Below are positions 35,123-44,026 of a stretch of 64,000 bases of DNA, in pieces. The DNA comes from JAJYTL01 sp046705265 (GTDB lineage: Bacteria > Pseudomonadota > Alphaproteobacteria > Ferrovibrionales > Ferrovibrionaceae): positions 1 to 64,000 of the forward strand of contig JBJKQL010000127.1 of NCBI GenBank assembly GCA_046705265.1, given 5' to 3'. The translations under genes were made by a program, and so were the position numbers. Each line of letters starts with the position of its first letter. Position 1 is the first letter of the stretch. The notes under the pieces were generated by a model. It was not told where the DNA came from. It ran no database searches and saw only the letters and a program-made list of their open reading frames with translations.

Positions 35123-36439
35123 TCATCCCGTGATGCGGGCAATGGCCGCTTCGGGTGAAAGCTCCTGGCGCTCGCCCGTCGTCCGCCGCTTTAGTTCGAC
35201 CACGCCAGCTTTGGCGCCACGAGGGCCTACGGTGATAATCCATGGCAGGCCGATCAGATCCATGGTGGCGAATTTCGCACCGACGCGCTCCTTCGTATCG
35301 TCGTGCAACACGCTAAGACCCGCGTTCATGAGCTTGGCGTGGAGATCGTCGGCGAAGGCCGCGCAGGCGGCATCGTCCGGCCGCAAATCGATCAACCCAA
35401 CCCGGAAAGGCGCCACGGCCTCCGGCCATATGATGCCGTTCTCGTCGTGGTTCGCCTCAATAAGGGCGCCAACAAGACGTGAAACGCCGATGCCATAGGA
35501 GCCCATATGGACGATAGTCTCCTCGCCATCCGGCCCCGCCACCATCGCCCGCATCGGGCCCGAATATTTCGTGCCGAAATAAAAGATATGGCCAACTTCG
35601 ATGCCCCGTGCCTCAATGCGTCTGTCATCCGGGATGGCGCGGAAACGAGCAGCGTCGTGCTTCTCTTCAGTGGCGGCATAAAGGCCGGTCCAATCGTTGA
35701 CGAGAGTTCCGAGATCGCCGTCGTAATCCACAGCCTCGCCGAGAATGTCGCGATCGACCAGATCCTTGTGGCAATAGATCACGCTCTCGCCGGTATCCGC
35801 CAGAATGATGAATTCATGTGATAGGTCGCCGCCGATCGGCCCCGTGTCGGCCATCACCGGCACTGCCTTGAGCCCTAGCCTGGCGAAGGTCCGGAGATAA
35901 GCGACAAACATGCGGTTATAGGCGCGCACGGCGCCGACGCGATCGATATCGAAGGAATAGGCGTCCTTCATCAGAAATTCCCGGCCCCGCATGACGCCGA
36001 AACGGGGCCGCACTTCGTCCCGGAACTTCCACTGGATATGATAGAGATACTTAGGCAGATCGCGATAACTCTTGATTGAATTTCGAAAGATATCCGTTAT
36101 CAATTCTTCGTTGGTGGGGCCGAACACCATCTCGCGTTCATGCCGGTCGCGGATGCGGAGCATTTCCTTGCCGTAGTCGTCATAGCGGCCGCTTTCGCGC
36201 CAAATCTCAGCCGGCTGCATGGTCGGCATCAGCAGTTCCTGGCAGCCGGCGGCGTCTTGCTCGGCGCGCACGATCTCCTCGATCCGGCGTAGAACGCGGA
36301 GCCCCAGAGGCAGCCAAGAATAGATGCCCGCAGCCGATTGGCGCACCATGCCCGCACGCAGCATCAGGCGATGCGAGACGATTTGTGCCTCACTGGGGTT
36401 TTCTTTTAGGATTGGCAGAAAATAGCGCGACAGCCGCAT
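35123..36439 (-). CDS. proS: Prolyl-tRNA synthetase, short form without insertion domain
   Basis: A 438-residue class II synthetase that charges tRNA-Pro. Motif 2 lies in WKFRDEVRPRFGVMRGREFLMKD and motif 3 in MGSYGIGVSRLV; the anticodon-binding domain begins near residue 340. The roughly 180-residue editing insertion found in E. coli ProS between motifs 2 and 3 is absent, as is usual in alphaproteobacteria. Ala-tRNA-Pro editing would then need a separate enzyme such as ProXp, not seen here. ATG 36439 is chosen at MRLSRYFLP. Confidence 0.96.
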   Translation of the reverse strand: MRLSRYFLPILKENPSEAQIVSHRLMLRAGMVRQSAAGIYSWLPLGLRVLRRIEEIVRAEQDAAGCQELLMPTMQPAEIWRESGRYDDYGKEMLRIRDRHEREMVFGPTNEELITDIFRNSIKSYRDLPKYLYHIQWKFRDEVRPRFGVMRGREFLMKDAYSFDIDRVGAVRAYNRMFVAYLRTFARLGLKAVPVMADTGPIGGDLSHEFIILADTGESVIYCHKDLVDRDILGEAVDYDGDLGTLVNDWTGLYAATEEKHDAARFRAIPDDRRIEARGIEVGHIFYFGTKYSGPMRAMVAGPDGEETIVHMGSYGIGVSRLVGALIEANHDENGIIWPEAVAPFRVGLIDLRPDDAACAAFADDLHAKLMNAGLSVLHDDTKERVGAKFATMDLIGLPWIITVGPRGAKAGVVELKRRTTGERQELSPEAAIARITG

Positions 36440-36532
36440 GTTCCATCCCGGCGGGCACAAAGTTCCGCATTTTTAAGCGCTGGGAAGAGGATTGGCAATC
36501 GCGGCGTGGCCTTCTTGCTTAGTGGGCATCGC

Positions 36533-36964
36533 TCACCGGCGTTTCGCCTTGCTGCAAGCGGCGCGGGCAGCGGCCGTCGCTTGTGGACCAAGCGGATGGC
36601 CGTTCAGGCTCACCTCACCGTTATCGAGTCCGATCCGGATGCGACCTTCCCGAATTTCCGAAGCCGAGAGAATAGGCGGCACGGTCCCGCCTGAGACTTG
36701 CCCCAGGAGCGTCCGGAGATCGATGACTATATCGCCAAGCGGCGGCGGCGTACCGCCGACGTCGACGGACGCGACCGGCTGGCCGTTGACGTCGACGCCA
36801 GGCACATAGGCCGCCCCCGGCACCGGCGCCGGCCCTGCCATGAGCGCGCGGCATTCTGCGGCGCTGATAACCGCCTTGGGACGACTTGGCGCAGCCAAGG
36901 CCCCAGAAGCCGATAGCAAGCCGGCAATCAGAATTAACGTCGGATGAAAGCGCCCGTAGGGCAT
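36533..36964 (-). CDS. Hypothetical exported protein
   Basis: A 143-residue protein of unknown function. The first 24 residues form a good signal peptide ending ALAA. The mature chain has a central PGVDVNGQPVASVD segment, a proline/glycine stretch, then a short beta-rich part with RIRIGLDNGEVSLNG and a basic tail. There are two Cys residues, at the start and near the end of the mature chain, that could pair. I recall similar small proteins with a PGVDV-G-PV segment in other Rhodospirillales but cannot name a family. It lies upstream of proS. Confidence 0.68.
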   Translation of the reverse strand: MPYGRFHPTLILIAGLLSASGALAAPSRPKAVISAAECRALMAGPAPVPGAAYVPGVDVNGQPVASVDVGGTPPPLGDIVIDLRTLLGQVSGGTVPPILSASEIREGRIRIGLDNGEVSLNGHPLGPQATAAARAACSKAKRR

Positions 36965-37162
36965 GAACGAAGCCTACGCGATCTATCTTAAGCCTTTGTT
37001 ACATGCATTTTTCTGCCGGTTTTTGAGGCTTTGGCCCCGTAGAGTGCAGACTCGCAGATTCTTGATGACGAACGGCCCGCTATACGATATCGTTCCCCGT
37101 GACTTGAAAAAAGGGGCGTTGCGGACGCAAGCAAAAAGCCCAAGTCCAGGGGGGGTATACAG
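36965..37162. other. Gene-free AT-rich interval upstream of the small exported protein
   Basis: Part of a 393-base gap between the exported hypothetical gene and mce. Two 69-codon open frames lie on opposite strands, but neither has a ribosome site or protein-like composition. The interval is visibly more AT-rich than its surroundings. It should contain the promoter of the hypothetical gene; I could not point to convincing boxes. Confidence 0.5.
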
Positions 37163-37205
37163 AGAAAAATAAAAAGACGGAAATAGGATCAAATCCAGAA
37201 CCGTC
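37163..37205 (-). terminator. Intrinsic terminator after mce
   Basis: On the minus strand, outer arms GACGG and CCGTC (37205-37201 and 37180-37176) enclose a small inner stem (GGAT/ATCC) and are followed by TTTTTATTTTTC. It lies about 150 bases beyond the mce stop and would end the nuo-birA-coaX-rnj-mce transcript. Confidence 0.75.
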
Positions 37206-37236
37206 GAAATAATAAGGCTAAATTGGCCCTATTAAC

Positions 37237-37268
37237 AGCAAGACCCGCAGGGTCTTGCTTTTGTTTTG
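37237..37268 (+). terminator. Orphan rightward intrinsic terminator
   Basis: A perfect ten-base-pair stem (AGCAAGACCC, loop GCA, GGGTCTTGCT) is followed by TTTGTTTTG on the plus strand. Every recognised gene within 23 kb to the left is on the minus strand, so no known rightward gene needs it. On the minus strand no T-run follows the stem. Confidence 0.75.
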
Positions 37269-37357
37269 AAGACCCTGACAGTTTCCGAAGATTGGGACGC
37301 CGAATACTATTCGGATATTTGTCGCTCGTTCAGCCTAACCGGGTGACCGCAAATAAC

Positions 37358-37762
37358 TCACACTTGCTCGATTTCAATCAGCGTCCCGGCGAAATCCTTC
37401 GGATGAAGAAACAAAACCGGCTTGCCATGAGCGCCAATCCTTGGCTCGCCGCCACTTAAAATACGGGTGCCATGCGCGCGCAGGCGATCGCGGGCGGCGG
37501 AAATATCCGCAACCTCGTAGCAGACATGATGGATGCCACCTGAGGGATTGCGCTCAAGAAAGCCGGCGATCGGCGATTTCGCCCCCAACGGATGCAAAAG
37601 CTCGATCTTGGTGTTGTCGAGTTCAACAAAAACCACCGTCACCCCATGTTCGGGTTGATCGAGCGGCGCCGAGACCTTGGCGCCGAGAACATCGCGGTAG
37701 AGTGCCGCCGCCACCCCGAGATCGGGCACCGCAATAGCCACGTGGTTGAGCCGACCAATCAT
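37358..37762 (-). CDS. mce: Methylmalonyl-CoA epimerase
   Basis: A 134-residue vicinal-oxygen-chelate enzyme that interconverts the (R) and (S) forms of methylmalonyl-CoA in propionyl-CoA breakdown. Landmarks are LNHVAIAVPDL (metal ligand His7), the EHGVTVVFVEL segment, GGIHHVCYEV and the C-terminal LIEIEQV with a Glu ligand. ATG 37762 overlaps the rnj stop as ATGA; the longer open frame is rnj shadow. It is the last gene of the complex I unit. Confidence 0.94.
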   Translation of the reverse strand: MIGRLNHVAIAVPDLGVAAALYRDVLGAKVSAPLDQPEHGVTVVFVELDNTKIELLHPLGAKSPIAGFLERNPSGGIHHVCYEVADISAARDRLRAHGTRILSGGEPRIGAHGKPVLFLHPKDFAGTLIEIEQV

Positions 37763-39462
37763 GCCGAAACCTCGTTCAGCGGCCGGGCCACGCATCCAGA
37801 GGTACCGAGCCGGACGACCTGCACTTCGATCAGAGGCCGACGGCCGGTCATTGCCTTGATCATGCGTTGAACCGCGATCTGCGCCGCCTTGCCAATCTCT
37901 CCGTCGTCTGTCGTCGCTGTACTCGGGAGCCGTGCTACCGATGCCTCGACCGCCTCTTGCACCGCTGAGCCAAGCGCAGCCGATTCTCCTTCCGCGACGC
38001 CAAGCAACACGACGCGCGCCGGGGCCACCAGACCGCCATCTTGATCCACCACCAGCACCACCTGGGCGACGCCGTTATACATCAGGCGGCGGCGGCGGCG
38101 CATCAGCTCGCCTCCGACCGACACCAGCGTCTCGCCTTCGACGGCGAGGCGCCCGGCCGGCACTTGCTCGACGATGCGAGCCGGGCCGGGCGCGAGTTGC
38201 AACAGGTCGCCATTCTGAACCTCTACCGCCTCTGGCACCTGGAGGCCGCGAGCGAGCGCCGCGTGCTCGCGCACGTGGCGCGCTTCGCCGTGGACGGGGA
38301 CGGCGATCCTTGGCCGTATCCAGCGATACATGGTGGCGAGTTCTTCCCGCGAAGGATGACCCGACACATGGACGAAATGATCGCGTTCGGTCATCACCTC
38401 GATTCCGCTCTTCACGAGGCGGTTATGGAGGGCATAAAGGGAGCGCTCGTTTCCCGGAATGATGCGGGACGAAAACACTACGAGATCACCGGGGTCGAGC
38501 GCGACTGCGGGATGGCTACCGTTCGCGATCCGAGCCATGGCACCACGCGGCTCGCCTTGGCAGCCGGTGCAGAGATAAAGCACCTTGTCCGGCGGCAGAT
38601 AGCCCGCTGCGCGCTCGTCGACGGTCTCAAGATCGGTGAGATAGCCGTTCGCCTGCGCCGCTTCGGTCACGCGCTGAAGGGCGCGTCCGACGAGAACAAG
38701 ATGCCGATTGAGCGCCGCCGCCACCTTAGCCACCGTGTCGATGCGGGCGACATTGGATGCAAAGGTGGTAATGGCAATCCGTGTCGTACGCTCCCTTAGG
38801 AGCTTCAAGAGGCTCGTACGCACAGCACCTTCCGAACCCGATTGGCCGGGGCGGAAAACATTGGTGGAATCGCAAACCAACGCCAGCACGCCGCCGTCGC
38901 CGAGAGCATTCAATGCCTCGGTATCGGTCACGGGGCCGATCAGCGGCTCGGGATCGAGCTTCCAATCGCCTGAATGCAGCACCGTACCGAAGGGTGTATC
39001 GATCACGAGCGCAGTCGATTCCGGAATCGAATGGGTAATCGAGAGAGCCCGCACTTTGAAAGGGCCGAATTGCATCACTTGCCCCGGCTCAAATTGGAAT
39101 ACTGGGGCCTGATCGCTGAGTCCGGCATCTTGAAGTTTGCGTCGAAGGAGTGCCGCCGTGAACCCAGTAGCATAGATCGGGCAGCGCAACCGGCGCCAGA
39201 GATGCGGCACGGCACCCAGATGATCCTCGTGCGCGTGAGTCAGGACCAAAGCGAGAAGGTTGTCGCGGTCCGCCTCGATAAAACTGGGGTCGGGGACGAT
39301 GACGTCGATCCCGGGCAAGGTCTCATCGGCAAAAGTGAGACCGAGGTCAACCATCAGCCACTTGCCGCCACAACCGTAAAGGTTGAGGTTCATGCCGATC
39401 TCGTTGGCACCGCCGAGCGGCAAAAACAGCAGGCGATCCTCCGCCGCAACCGTCGCGGTCAT
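37759..39462 (-). CDS. rnj: Ribonuclease J
   Basis: A 567-residue metallo-beta-lactamase/beta-CASP nuclease with 5'-3' exo- and endonuclease activity in RNA maturation and decay. The zinc motif HAHEDH is at residues 76-81. ITHSIPES, HSGDWKLD, the beta-CASP region with CDSTNV and TTFASNVARI, and the HVSGHPSREEL and PVHGE segments follow. The start shares ATGA with the coaX stop. Position after birA-coaX is typical of alphaproteobacteria. Confidence 0.96.
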   Translation of the reverse strand: MTATVAAEDRLLFLPLGGANEIGMNLNLYGCGGKWLMVDLGLTFADETLPGIDVIVPDPSFIEADRDNLLALVLTHAHEDHLGAVPHLWRRLRCPIYATGFTAALLRRKLQDAGLSDQAPVFQFEPGQVMQFGPFKVRALSITHSIPESTALVIDTPFGTVLHSGDWKLDPEPLIGPVTDTEALNALGDGGVLALVCDSTNVFRPGQSGSEGAVRTSLLKLLRERTTRIAITTFASNVARIDTVAKVAAALNRHLVLVGRALQRVTEAAQANGYLTDLETVDERAAGYLPPDKVLYLCTGCQGEPRGAMARIANGSHPAVALDPGDLVVFSSRIIPGNERSLYALHNRLVKSGIEVMTERDHFVHVSGHPSREELATMYRWIRPRIAVPVHGEARHVREHAALARGLQVPEAVEVQNGDLLQLAPGPARIVEQVPAGRLAVEGETLVSVGGELMRRRRRLMYNGVAQVVLVVDQDGGLVAPARVVLLGVAEGESAALGSAVQEAVEASVARLPSTATTDDGEIGKAAQIAVQRMIKAMTGRRPLIEVQVVRLGTSGCVARPLNEVSA

Positions 39463-40241
39463 GCCGCGCCCTTTCCGCTGTTGCGGCGATAAATCTCAAA
39501 AAGCCCCCGCATCGTCAGATCCGGCGCCCAATGCTGGATGACATCCGTCGCGCCGCGAAATATGGGAGCAAGTCCGCCGGTTGAGATCACTGTCATCGGC
39601 GCCTCCCATTCATGGCGGATGCGCTGCACCAACCCCTCAATCAGACCGACATAGCCCCAATAGACTCCGGACTGCATACAGGCAACGGTATCGGTGCCAA
39701 TGATACTTTCAGGTTTCTTGATGGCAATACGTGGCAATTGCGCAGTGCCCCGGTGCAGCGCCTCAAGGCTGAGATTGATACCAGGCGCTATGGCGCCGCC
39801 CCGATAATTGCCGGCCTCGTCGACGACGTCAAATGTGGTTGCTGTGCCGAAATCAACGACGATCAAGGCACCCGGGAAACTCTTATGCGCGCCAACGCTA
39901 TTGATAAGACGATCGGCGCCAACTTCGGTGGGGCGGTCGACCAGGGCCTTGATTCCGAGATCCACGCCAGGTGCGCCCACGACGATCGGCTCACCGCCAA
40001 AATAGCGCTGACACAAGGTCGTGAGGTTAAAGAGAGACTGCGGCACCACCGTGGCGATGATCGTGTCGGTAATACTCTCCAGAGTGAGCTTCTCGAGCGC
40101 CAGGAGCTGGCTCAGCCAGACCGCATATTCGTCCGCCGTGCGCCCGCTCGAACTTTGGGCACGCCATTCGCCGACCAGCCGTTGGCCATCAAACAAAGCA
40201 AAGGTGAAGTTGGTGTTGTTGGCGTTGATCGCTAGAAGCAT
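39459..40241 (-). CDS. coaX: Type III pantothenate kinase
   Basis: A 260-residue ASKHA-fold kinase that starts coenzyme A synthesis. GADRLINSVGAH, the DFGTATTFDVV segment and GGAIAPGINLSLEAL are family hallmarks. The N-terminal phosphate-binding motif, normally DxGNT, reads INANNTN, so both the Asp and the Gly are Asn (residues 6 and 8). The remaining conserved regions look intact, so an active enzyme is plausible. ATG 40241 matches the family start; the open frame extends further into birA only as shadow. Confidence 0.92.
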   Translation of the reverse strand: MLLAINANNTNFTFALFDGQRLVGEWRAQSSSGRTADEYAVWLSQLLALEKLTLESITDTIIATVVPQSLFNLTTLCQRYFGGEPIVVGAPGVDLGIKALVDRPTEVGADRLINSVGAHKSFPGALIVVDFGTATTFDVVDEAGNYRGGAIAPGINLSLEALHRGTAQLPRIAIKKPESIIGTDTVACMQSGVYWGYVGLIEGLVQRIRHEWEAPMTVISTGGLAPIFRGATDVIQHWAPDLTMRGLFEIYRRNSGKGAA

Positions 40242-40269
40242 GTTTGGTCCCAAGACACCGCTGATCATA

Positions 40270-41046
40270 TTATAGCGCGGGGAACACATCGCCGGCGAGA
40301 ATGCGTTCGAACGTGCCATCAGCCTTGGTCAAAACAAGCGCGCCCGATTCGTCGATGGATTCGAAAACACCCTCGATTACCCGATCGTCGAGACGAACAC
40401 GGATCGGCCGCCCCAGCCCTTTGGCACAACCAAGCCACGCCGCACGAAGCGGCGCGAACCCCTCCTCTTCCCAGCGCGGCAGCCAAGCGGCAAAACGGTG
40501 GATATACGCCTCCAACACGGCGGCTATGTCAGCGTGTACGCCATGTGATGCCAGGGAGGTTGCGGGGTATTCGGTCCCAGCCGGCGCGCTCGCCACATTG
40601 ATACCTACACCGACCACGATCCATCGCACCAAGCCGTCCGTTCCGCTTAAGGATTCGAGTAAAATGCCCGCGCACTTCGCGTCATCGATCAGGATGTCGT
40701 TTGGCCACTTGCAGGCAACATGCCGTGACGCGGGAAGGAACCCGGCCAATGCTTCCGCGACGGCAACCGCGGTGAGGAAGGAAAGCTCGGTACCCTGCGA
40801 CGGCATGAGTTTGCGTGGGCGAAGCAAAAGCGAGCTATAGACGTTGCCGGGCGGCGAAACCCACGCGCGGCCTCGCCGACCACGCCCGCCCGCCTGCGCG
40901 AGTGCCCAAACCAGGGTCTTGTCACCAGCGCCCTGTTCGGCGAGGCGGCGCGCTTCGTCCATCGTGCTTGTGACCCTCCTCCGCGCGACAAGGTGGAAGC
41001 CAGGTGGCATGGTTAGCGGATCTCCGGTAGGAGCGCCGATCGCCAT
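40270..41046 (-). CDS. birA: Biotin--[acetyl-CoA carboxylase] ligase
   Basis: A 258-residue monofunctional biotin protein ligase that biotinylates carboxylase carrier proteins. The biotinyl-AMP loop GRGRRGR is at 54-60; KWPNDILIDD, AGILLES and VVGVGINV follow. The N-terminal helix-turn-helix of E. coli BirA is absent, so it should not be a DNA-binding repressor. ATG 41046 starts three bases after the nuoN stop; Met13 is an alternative. Confidence 0.94.
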   Translation of the reverse strand: MAIGAPTGDPLTMPPGFHLVARRRVTSTMDEARRLAEQGAGDKTLVWALAQAGGRGRRGRAWVSPPGNVYSSLLLRPRKLMPSQGTELSFLTAVAVAEALAGFLPASRHVACKWPNDILIDDAKCAGILLESLSGTDGLVRWIVVGVGINVASAPAGTEYPATSLASHGVHADIAAVLEAYIHRFAAWLPRWEEEGFAPLRAAWLGCAKGLGRPIRVRLDDRVIEGVFESIDESGALVLTKADGTFERILAGDVFPAL

Positions 41047-41049
41047 GCG

Positions 41050-42495
41050 CTAATGGAGCAGAGCAGCGGCAGCGGCCTGGGCGCTGTTCAGGAGCGGCGC
41101 CGGATTGGCGAAGAAGAACAGCGTGAAAACCCCGGTGCAGAGCAGCACGGCTGCCATCTTGCGTGTGATCGATCCGGCCAACGGCTCGCCCGCGGCGTCG
41201 AAGTACATCACCTTGACGATGCGGAGATAGTAGTAAGCGCCGACCACGCTCGACAGCACGCCAAGAATGGCGAGTGTATAGAGGCGAGCGTCGATCGCTG
41301 CCATGAAGATGTAGAATTTGCCAAAGAAGCCGGCGAGTGGCGGCACGCCAGCAAGTGAGAACATAAAGATCGCCATCACCAGAGCCACTGCAGGACGCTG
41401 CTGCGAGAGCCCCGCGAGATCATCGATGTTTTCGGTTTGACCGTTCTTCCGTCGCATCAAAAGAATGACGGTGAATGTGCCCAACGTCATCGGCAGATAA
41501 ATCGCGAGATAGATCAGAACACCGCGGATCCCCTCGACGCTCCCGGCGGCCAGGCCGATCAACGCATAACCCATATGGCCGATCGAAGAATAGGCCATCA
41601 TGCGCTTGATGTTGCGCTGGTTGATGGCCGCGAAAGCGCCGAGAAACATGGAAGCGATCGAGATCAGGACGATAATTTGGCGCCACTCCGCAACGACGTG
41701 GCCGAAAGGCACCATCATCACCCGAATGAAGAGCGCAAAAGCAGCGATCTTCGGCGACGCGGAAAAGAACGCCGTGACCGGCGTCGGGGCACCCTCGTAG
41801 ACATCCGGCGTCCACATATGGAAGGGCACCGCCGAGATCTTGAACGCGAGCCCGGCAACCAGGAAAACGATGCCGAGCAGAAGCCCGATCGACACCGGCC
41901 CGCCCTCGACCAAAGCGGAGAGGTGGCTGAAGTTGGTGGTGCCCGAAAAGCCGTAGATCAAGGAGCACCCGTAAAGCAGCAGCCCGGAGGCCAATGCGCT
42001 GAGAACAAAATACTTAAGCCCAGCCTCAGTGGCCCGCAACGAATCACGTTCAAAAGCGGCCATGACGTAGAGCGCCAAGGACTGCAATTCGAGGCTGATG
42101 AAGAGGGCGATAAGATCGTTCGCAGTCACCATCATCATCATGCCGGTGGTTGCGAGCAGGAGGAGGATCGGAAACTCGAAGCGCTCCACGCCCTGAAGTT
42201 GGAAATAATCCAGAGAAATGATCAGGCTAATCGCCGAACCGATCAGGATCAGGGCGTTGAGAAAGGCAGCAAACCTCCCGGTGATGAAGAGACCGGAGAA
42301 TCCTATGATGGTAGCGTCCGGTCCGGCGAGCACCAAGATGAAAGCAACGACCAGGGCGACTAGGGCGAGCGCCGCAACCAGCCGCGCCGACTTCTCACCA
42401 AGGAAGGCGCCGATAACGAGCAGGGCGAGCGCCGAAAGCGCAAGAAAAATCTCAGGTAGCGCGGCAGAGGCATTACCAAGAGCGGAAATGATCAT
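41050..42495 (-). CDS. nuoN: NADH-quinone oxidoreductase subunit N
   Basis: A 481-residue antiporter-like membrane subunit of complex I with about 14 transmembrane helices. The conserved pump region contains ISLELQSLALYVM, the Lys-bearing GLKYFVLSALASG and FKISAVPFHMWTPDVYEGAPTP, written here as separate stretches of the same helices 5-8. ATG 42495 is chosen ten bases after nuoM. It ends the 14-gene nuo series. Confidence 0.95.
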   Translation of the reverse strand: MIISALGNASAALPEIFLALSALALLVIGAFLGEKSARLVAALALVALVVAFILVLAGPDATIIGFSGLFITGRFAAFLNALILIGSAISLIISLDYFQLQGVERFEFPILLLLATTGMMMMVTANDLIALFISLELQSLALYVMAAFERDSLRATEAGLKYFVLSALASGLLLYGCSLIYGFSGTTNFSHLSALVEGGPVSIGLLLGIVFLVAGLAFKISAVPFHMWTPDVYEGAPTPVTAFFSASPKIAAFALFIRVMMVPFGHVVAEWRQIIVLISIASMFLGAFAAINQRNIKRMMAYSSIGHMGYALIGLAAGSVEGIRGVLIYLAIYLPMTLGTFTVILLMRRKNGQTENIDDLAGLSQQRPAVALVMAIFMFSLAGVPPLAGFFGKFYIFMAAIDARLYTLAILGVLSSVVGAYYYLRIVKVMYFDAAGEPLAGSITRKMAAVLLCTGVFTLFFFANPAPLLNSAQAAAAALLH

Positions 42496-42505
42496 CGCAC
42501 TATCC

Positions 42506-44023
42506 TCACTTGGCCGCGAGCGTAATCGGGCTCGGGCCGGATGCCAGCGCAAGTTCGTGCTGATGGATCAATTGTGCCACCGAAGCGTGAAAAACATTGA
42601 AGAAAGGTTGCGGATCAATGCCAATCCACAAGGTCAGGAAAATAAGCGGCGCAAAAATCGCGACTTCTCGCGGATTAAGGTCGAGAATGTTCATCAGATC
42701 GACTTTGGTCAAGGCGCCGAAAATGATCCGGCGATAGAGCCATAGGCTGTAGGCTGCACTCAAAATGATGCCGGTCGTCGCCAAGGTGGCGACCAAAGTA
42801 TTGACGCGGAAGGCGCCGACCAGGGTCAGGAACTCGCCGACGAAGCCAGAGGTCGCCGGCAGCCCGATGGTCGCCAAGGTAAAGACCATGAAGACGAGCG
42901 CATACTTCGGCATGCGATGGACAAGGCCGCCATAGCGCGCGATCTCGCGGGTGTGCATGCGGTCGTAGACAACACCAACACAAAGGAACAAGGCGCCCGA
43001 AACGATGCCGTGGCTGATCATCTGCAACAACCCCCCATCGATTCCCTGAAGGGTCAAGGTGAAAAGACCCATGGTGATAAAGCCCATATGGGCGACCGAG
43101 GAATAGGCGATCAGCTTCTTCATGTCCTCCTGCATCAGGGCGACGAGGGAGGTATAGATGATGGCGATCACGCTCAAGGTGAAGATCAGGGGCGTAAACG
43201 TCGCCGTCGCGTTCGGAAACATCGGGATCGAAAATCGCAGAAATCCATATGCGCCGAACTTCAAAAGAATTCCCGCAAGAATCACCGAGCCAGCGGTTGG
43301 CGCCTCGACATGCGCGTCCGGCAGCCAAGTATGCACGGGCCACATCGGGATCTTAACCGCAAAGGAAGCAAAGAAGGCCAGCCAGAGCCAAGTCTGCAGC
43401 GTCGGGTTGATATGGGTATGGAGCAGCACCGCGATATCGGTCGTGCCGGTTGCGAAATAAAGCGCCAGGATGCCGAGCAGCATCAGCACCGAGCCGAGCA
43501 GCGTATAAAGGAAAAACTTGAAGGTGGCGTAGATGCGCCGCGGCCCGCCCCACACGCCGATGATCACGAACATCGGAATCAGGCCGGCCTCAAAGAAGAG
43601 ATAGAACAGCAGAAGGTCAAGAGAGCAGAACACCCCGATCATGGTCGTTTCCATGACCAAGAAGGTGATCATGTATTCCTTGACTCGGCTCTGGATCGAA
43701 TCCCAGCTCGCCAAAATGCAGATCGGCGTGAGAAAGGTCGTAAGGAGGACGAACAGCATCGAGATGCCGTCGACCCCAAGGTGATAGGTGAAGTTGTTTT
43801 CGCCGATCCAGGGGTGGTTCTCGACGAATTGGAAGCCCGGGTTCTGAGGATTGAAGTTGATCCACAGCAGCAAACTCACCGCGAAGGTGATGAGGCTCGT
43901 CCACAGCGCCGCGTAGCGTGCCGATTTCGCAACCGCGGCCTCCTCGCCATGAAACAGAAAGATGGCAGCGGCGCCGATGAGCGGCAGCACGATGAGGGTG
44001 GATAGGAGCGGCCAAACCACCAT
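42506..44023 (-). CDS. nuoM: NADH-quinone oxidoreductase subunit M
   Basis: A 505-residue proton-pumping membrane subunit of complex I. About 14 helices are visible, with FYLFFEAGLIPMF (essential Glu in helix 5), the Lys helix around TFKFFLYTLLGS and WPVHTWLPDAHVEAPT. The ATG at 44023 lies three bases after the nuoL stop. Confidence 0.96.
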   Translation of the reverse strand: MVVWPLLSTLIVLPLIGAAAIFLFHGEEAAVAKSARYAALWTSLITFAVSLLLWINFNPQNPGFQFVENHPWIGENNFTYHLGVDGISMLFVLLTTFLTPICILASWDSIQSRVKEYMITFLVMETTMIGVFCSLDLLLFYLFFEAGLIPMFVIIGVWGGPRRIYATFKFFLYTLLGSVLMLLGILALYFATGTTDIAVLLHTHINPTLQTWLWLAFFASFAVKIPMWPVHTWLPDAHVEAPTAGSVILAGILLKFGAYGFLRFSIPMFPNATATFTPLIFTLSVIAIIYTSLVALMQEDMKKLIAYSSVAHMGFITMGLFTLTLQGIDGGLLQMISHGIVSGALFLCVGVVYDRMHTREIARYGGLVHRMPKYALVFMVFTLATIGLPATSGFVGEFLTLVGAFRVNTLVATLATTGIILSAAYSLWLYRRIIFGALTKVDLMNILDLNPREVAIFAPLIFLTLWIGIDPQPFFNVFHASVAQLIHQHELALASGPSPITLAAK

Positions 44024-44026
44024 GGC

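Noticed and set aside
36963..37192. Two 69-codon open frames on opposite strands in the proS-mce gap
   Set aside because: They overlap each other, lack ribosome sites, and the leftward one runs beside the mce terminator; treated as spacer.
42917..44005. Rightward 362-codon open frame opposite nuoM
   Set aside because: Highly charged, repetitive composition mirrors the hydrophobic nuoM codons; no recognisable domain.
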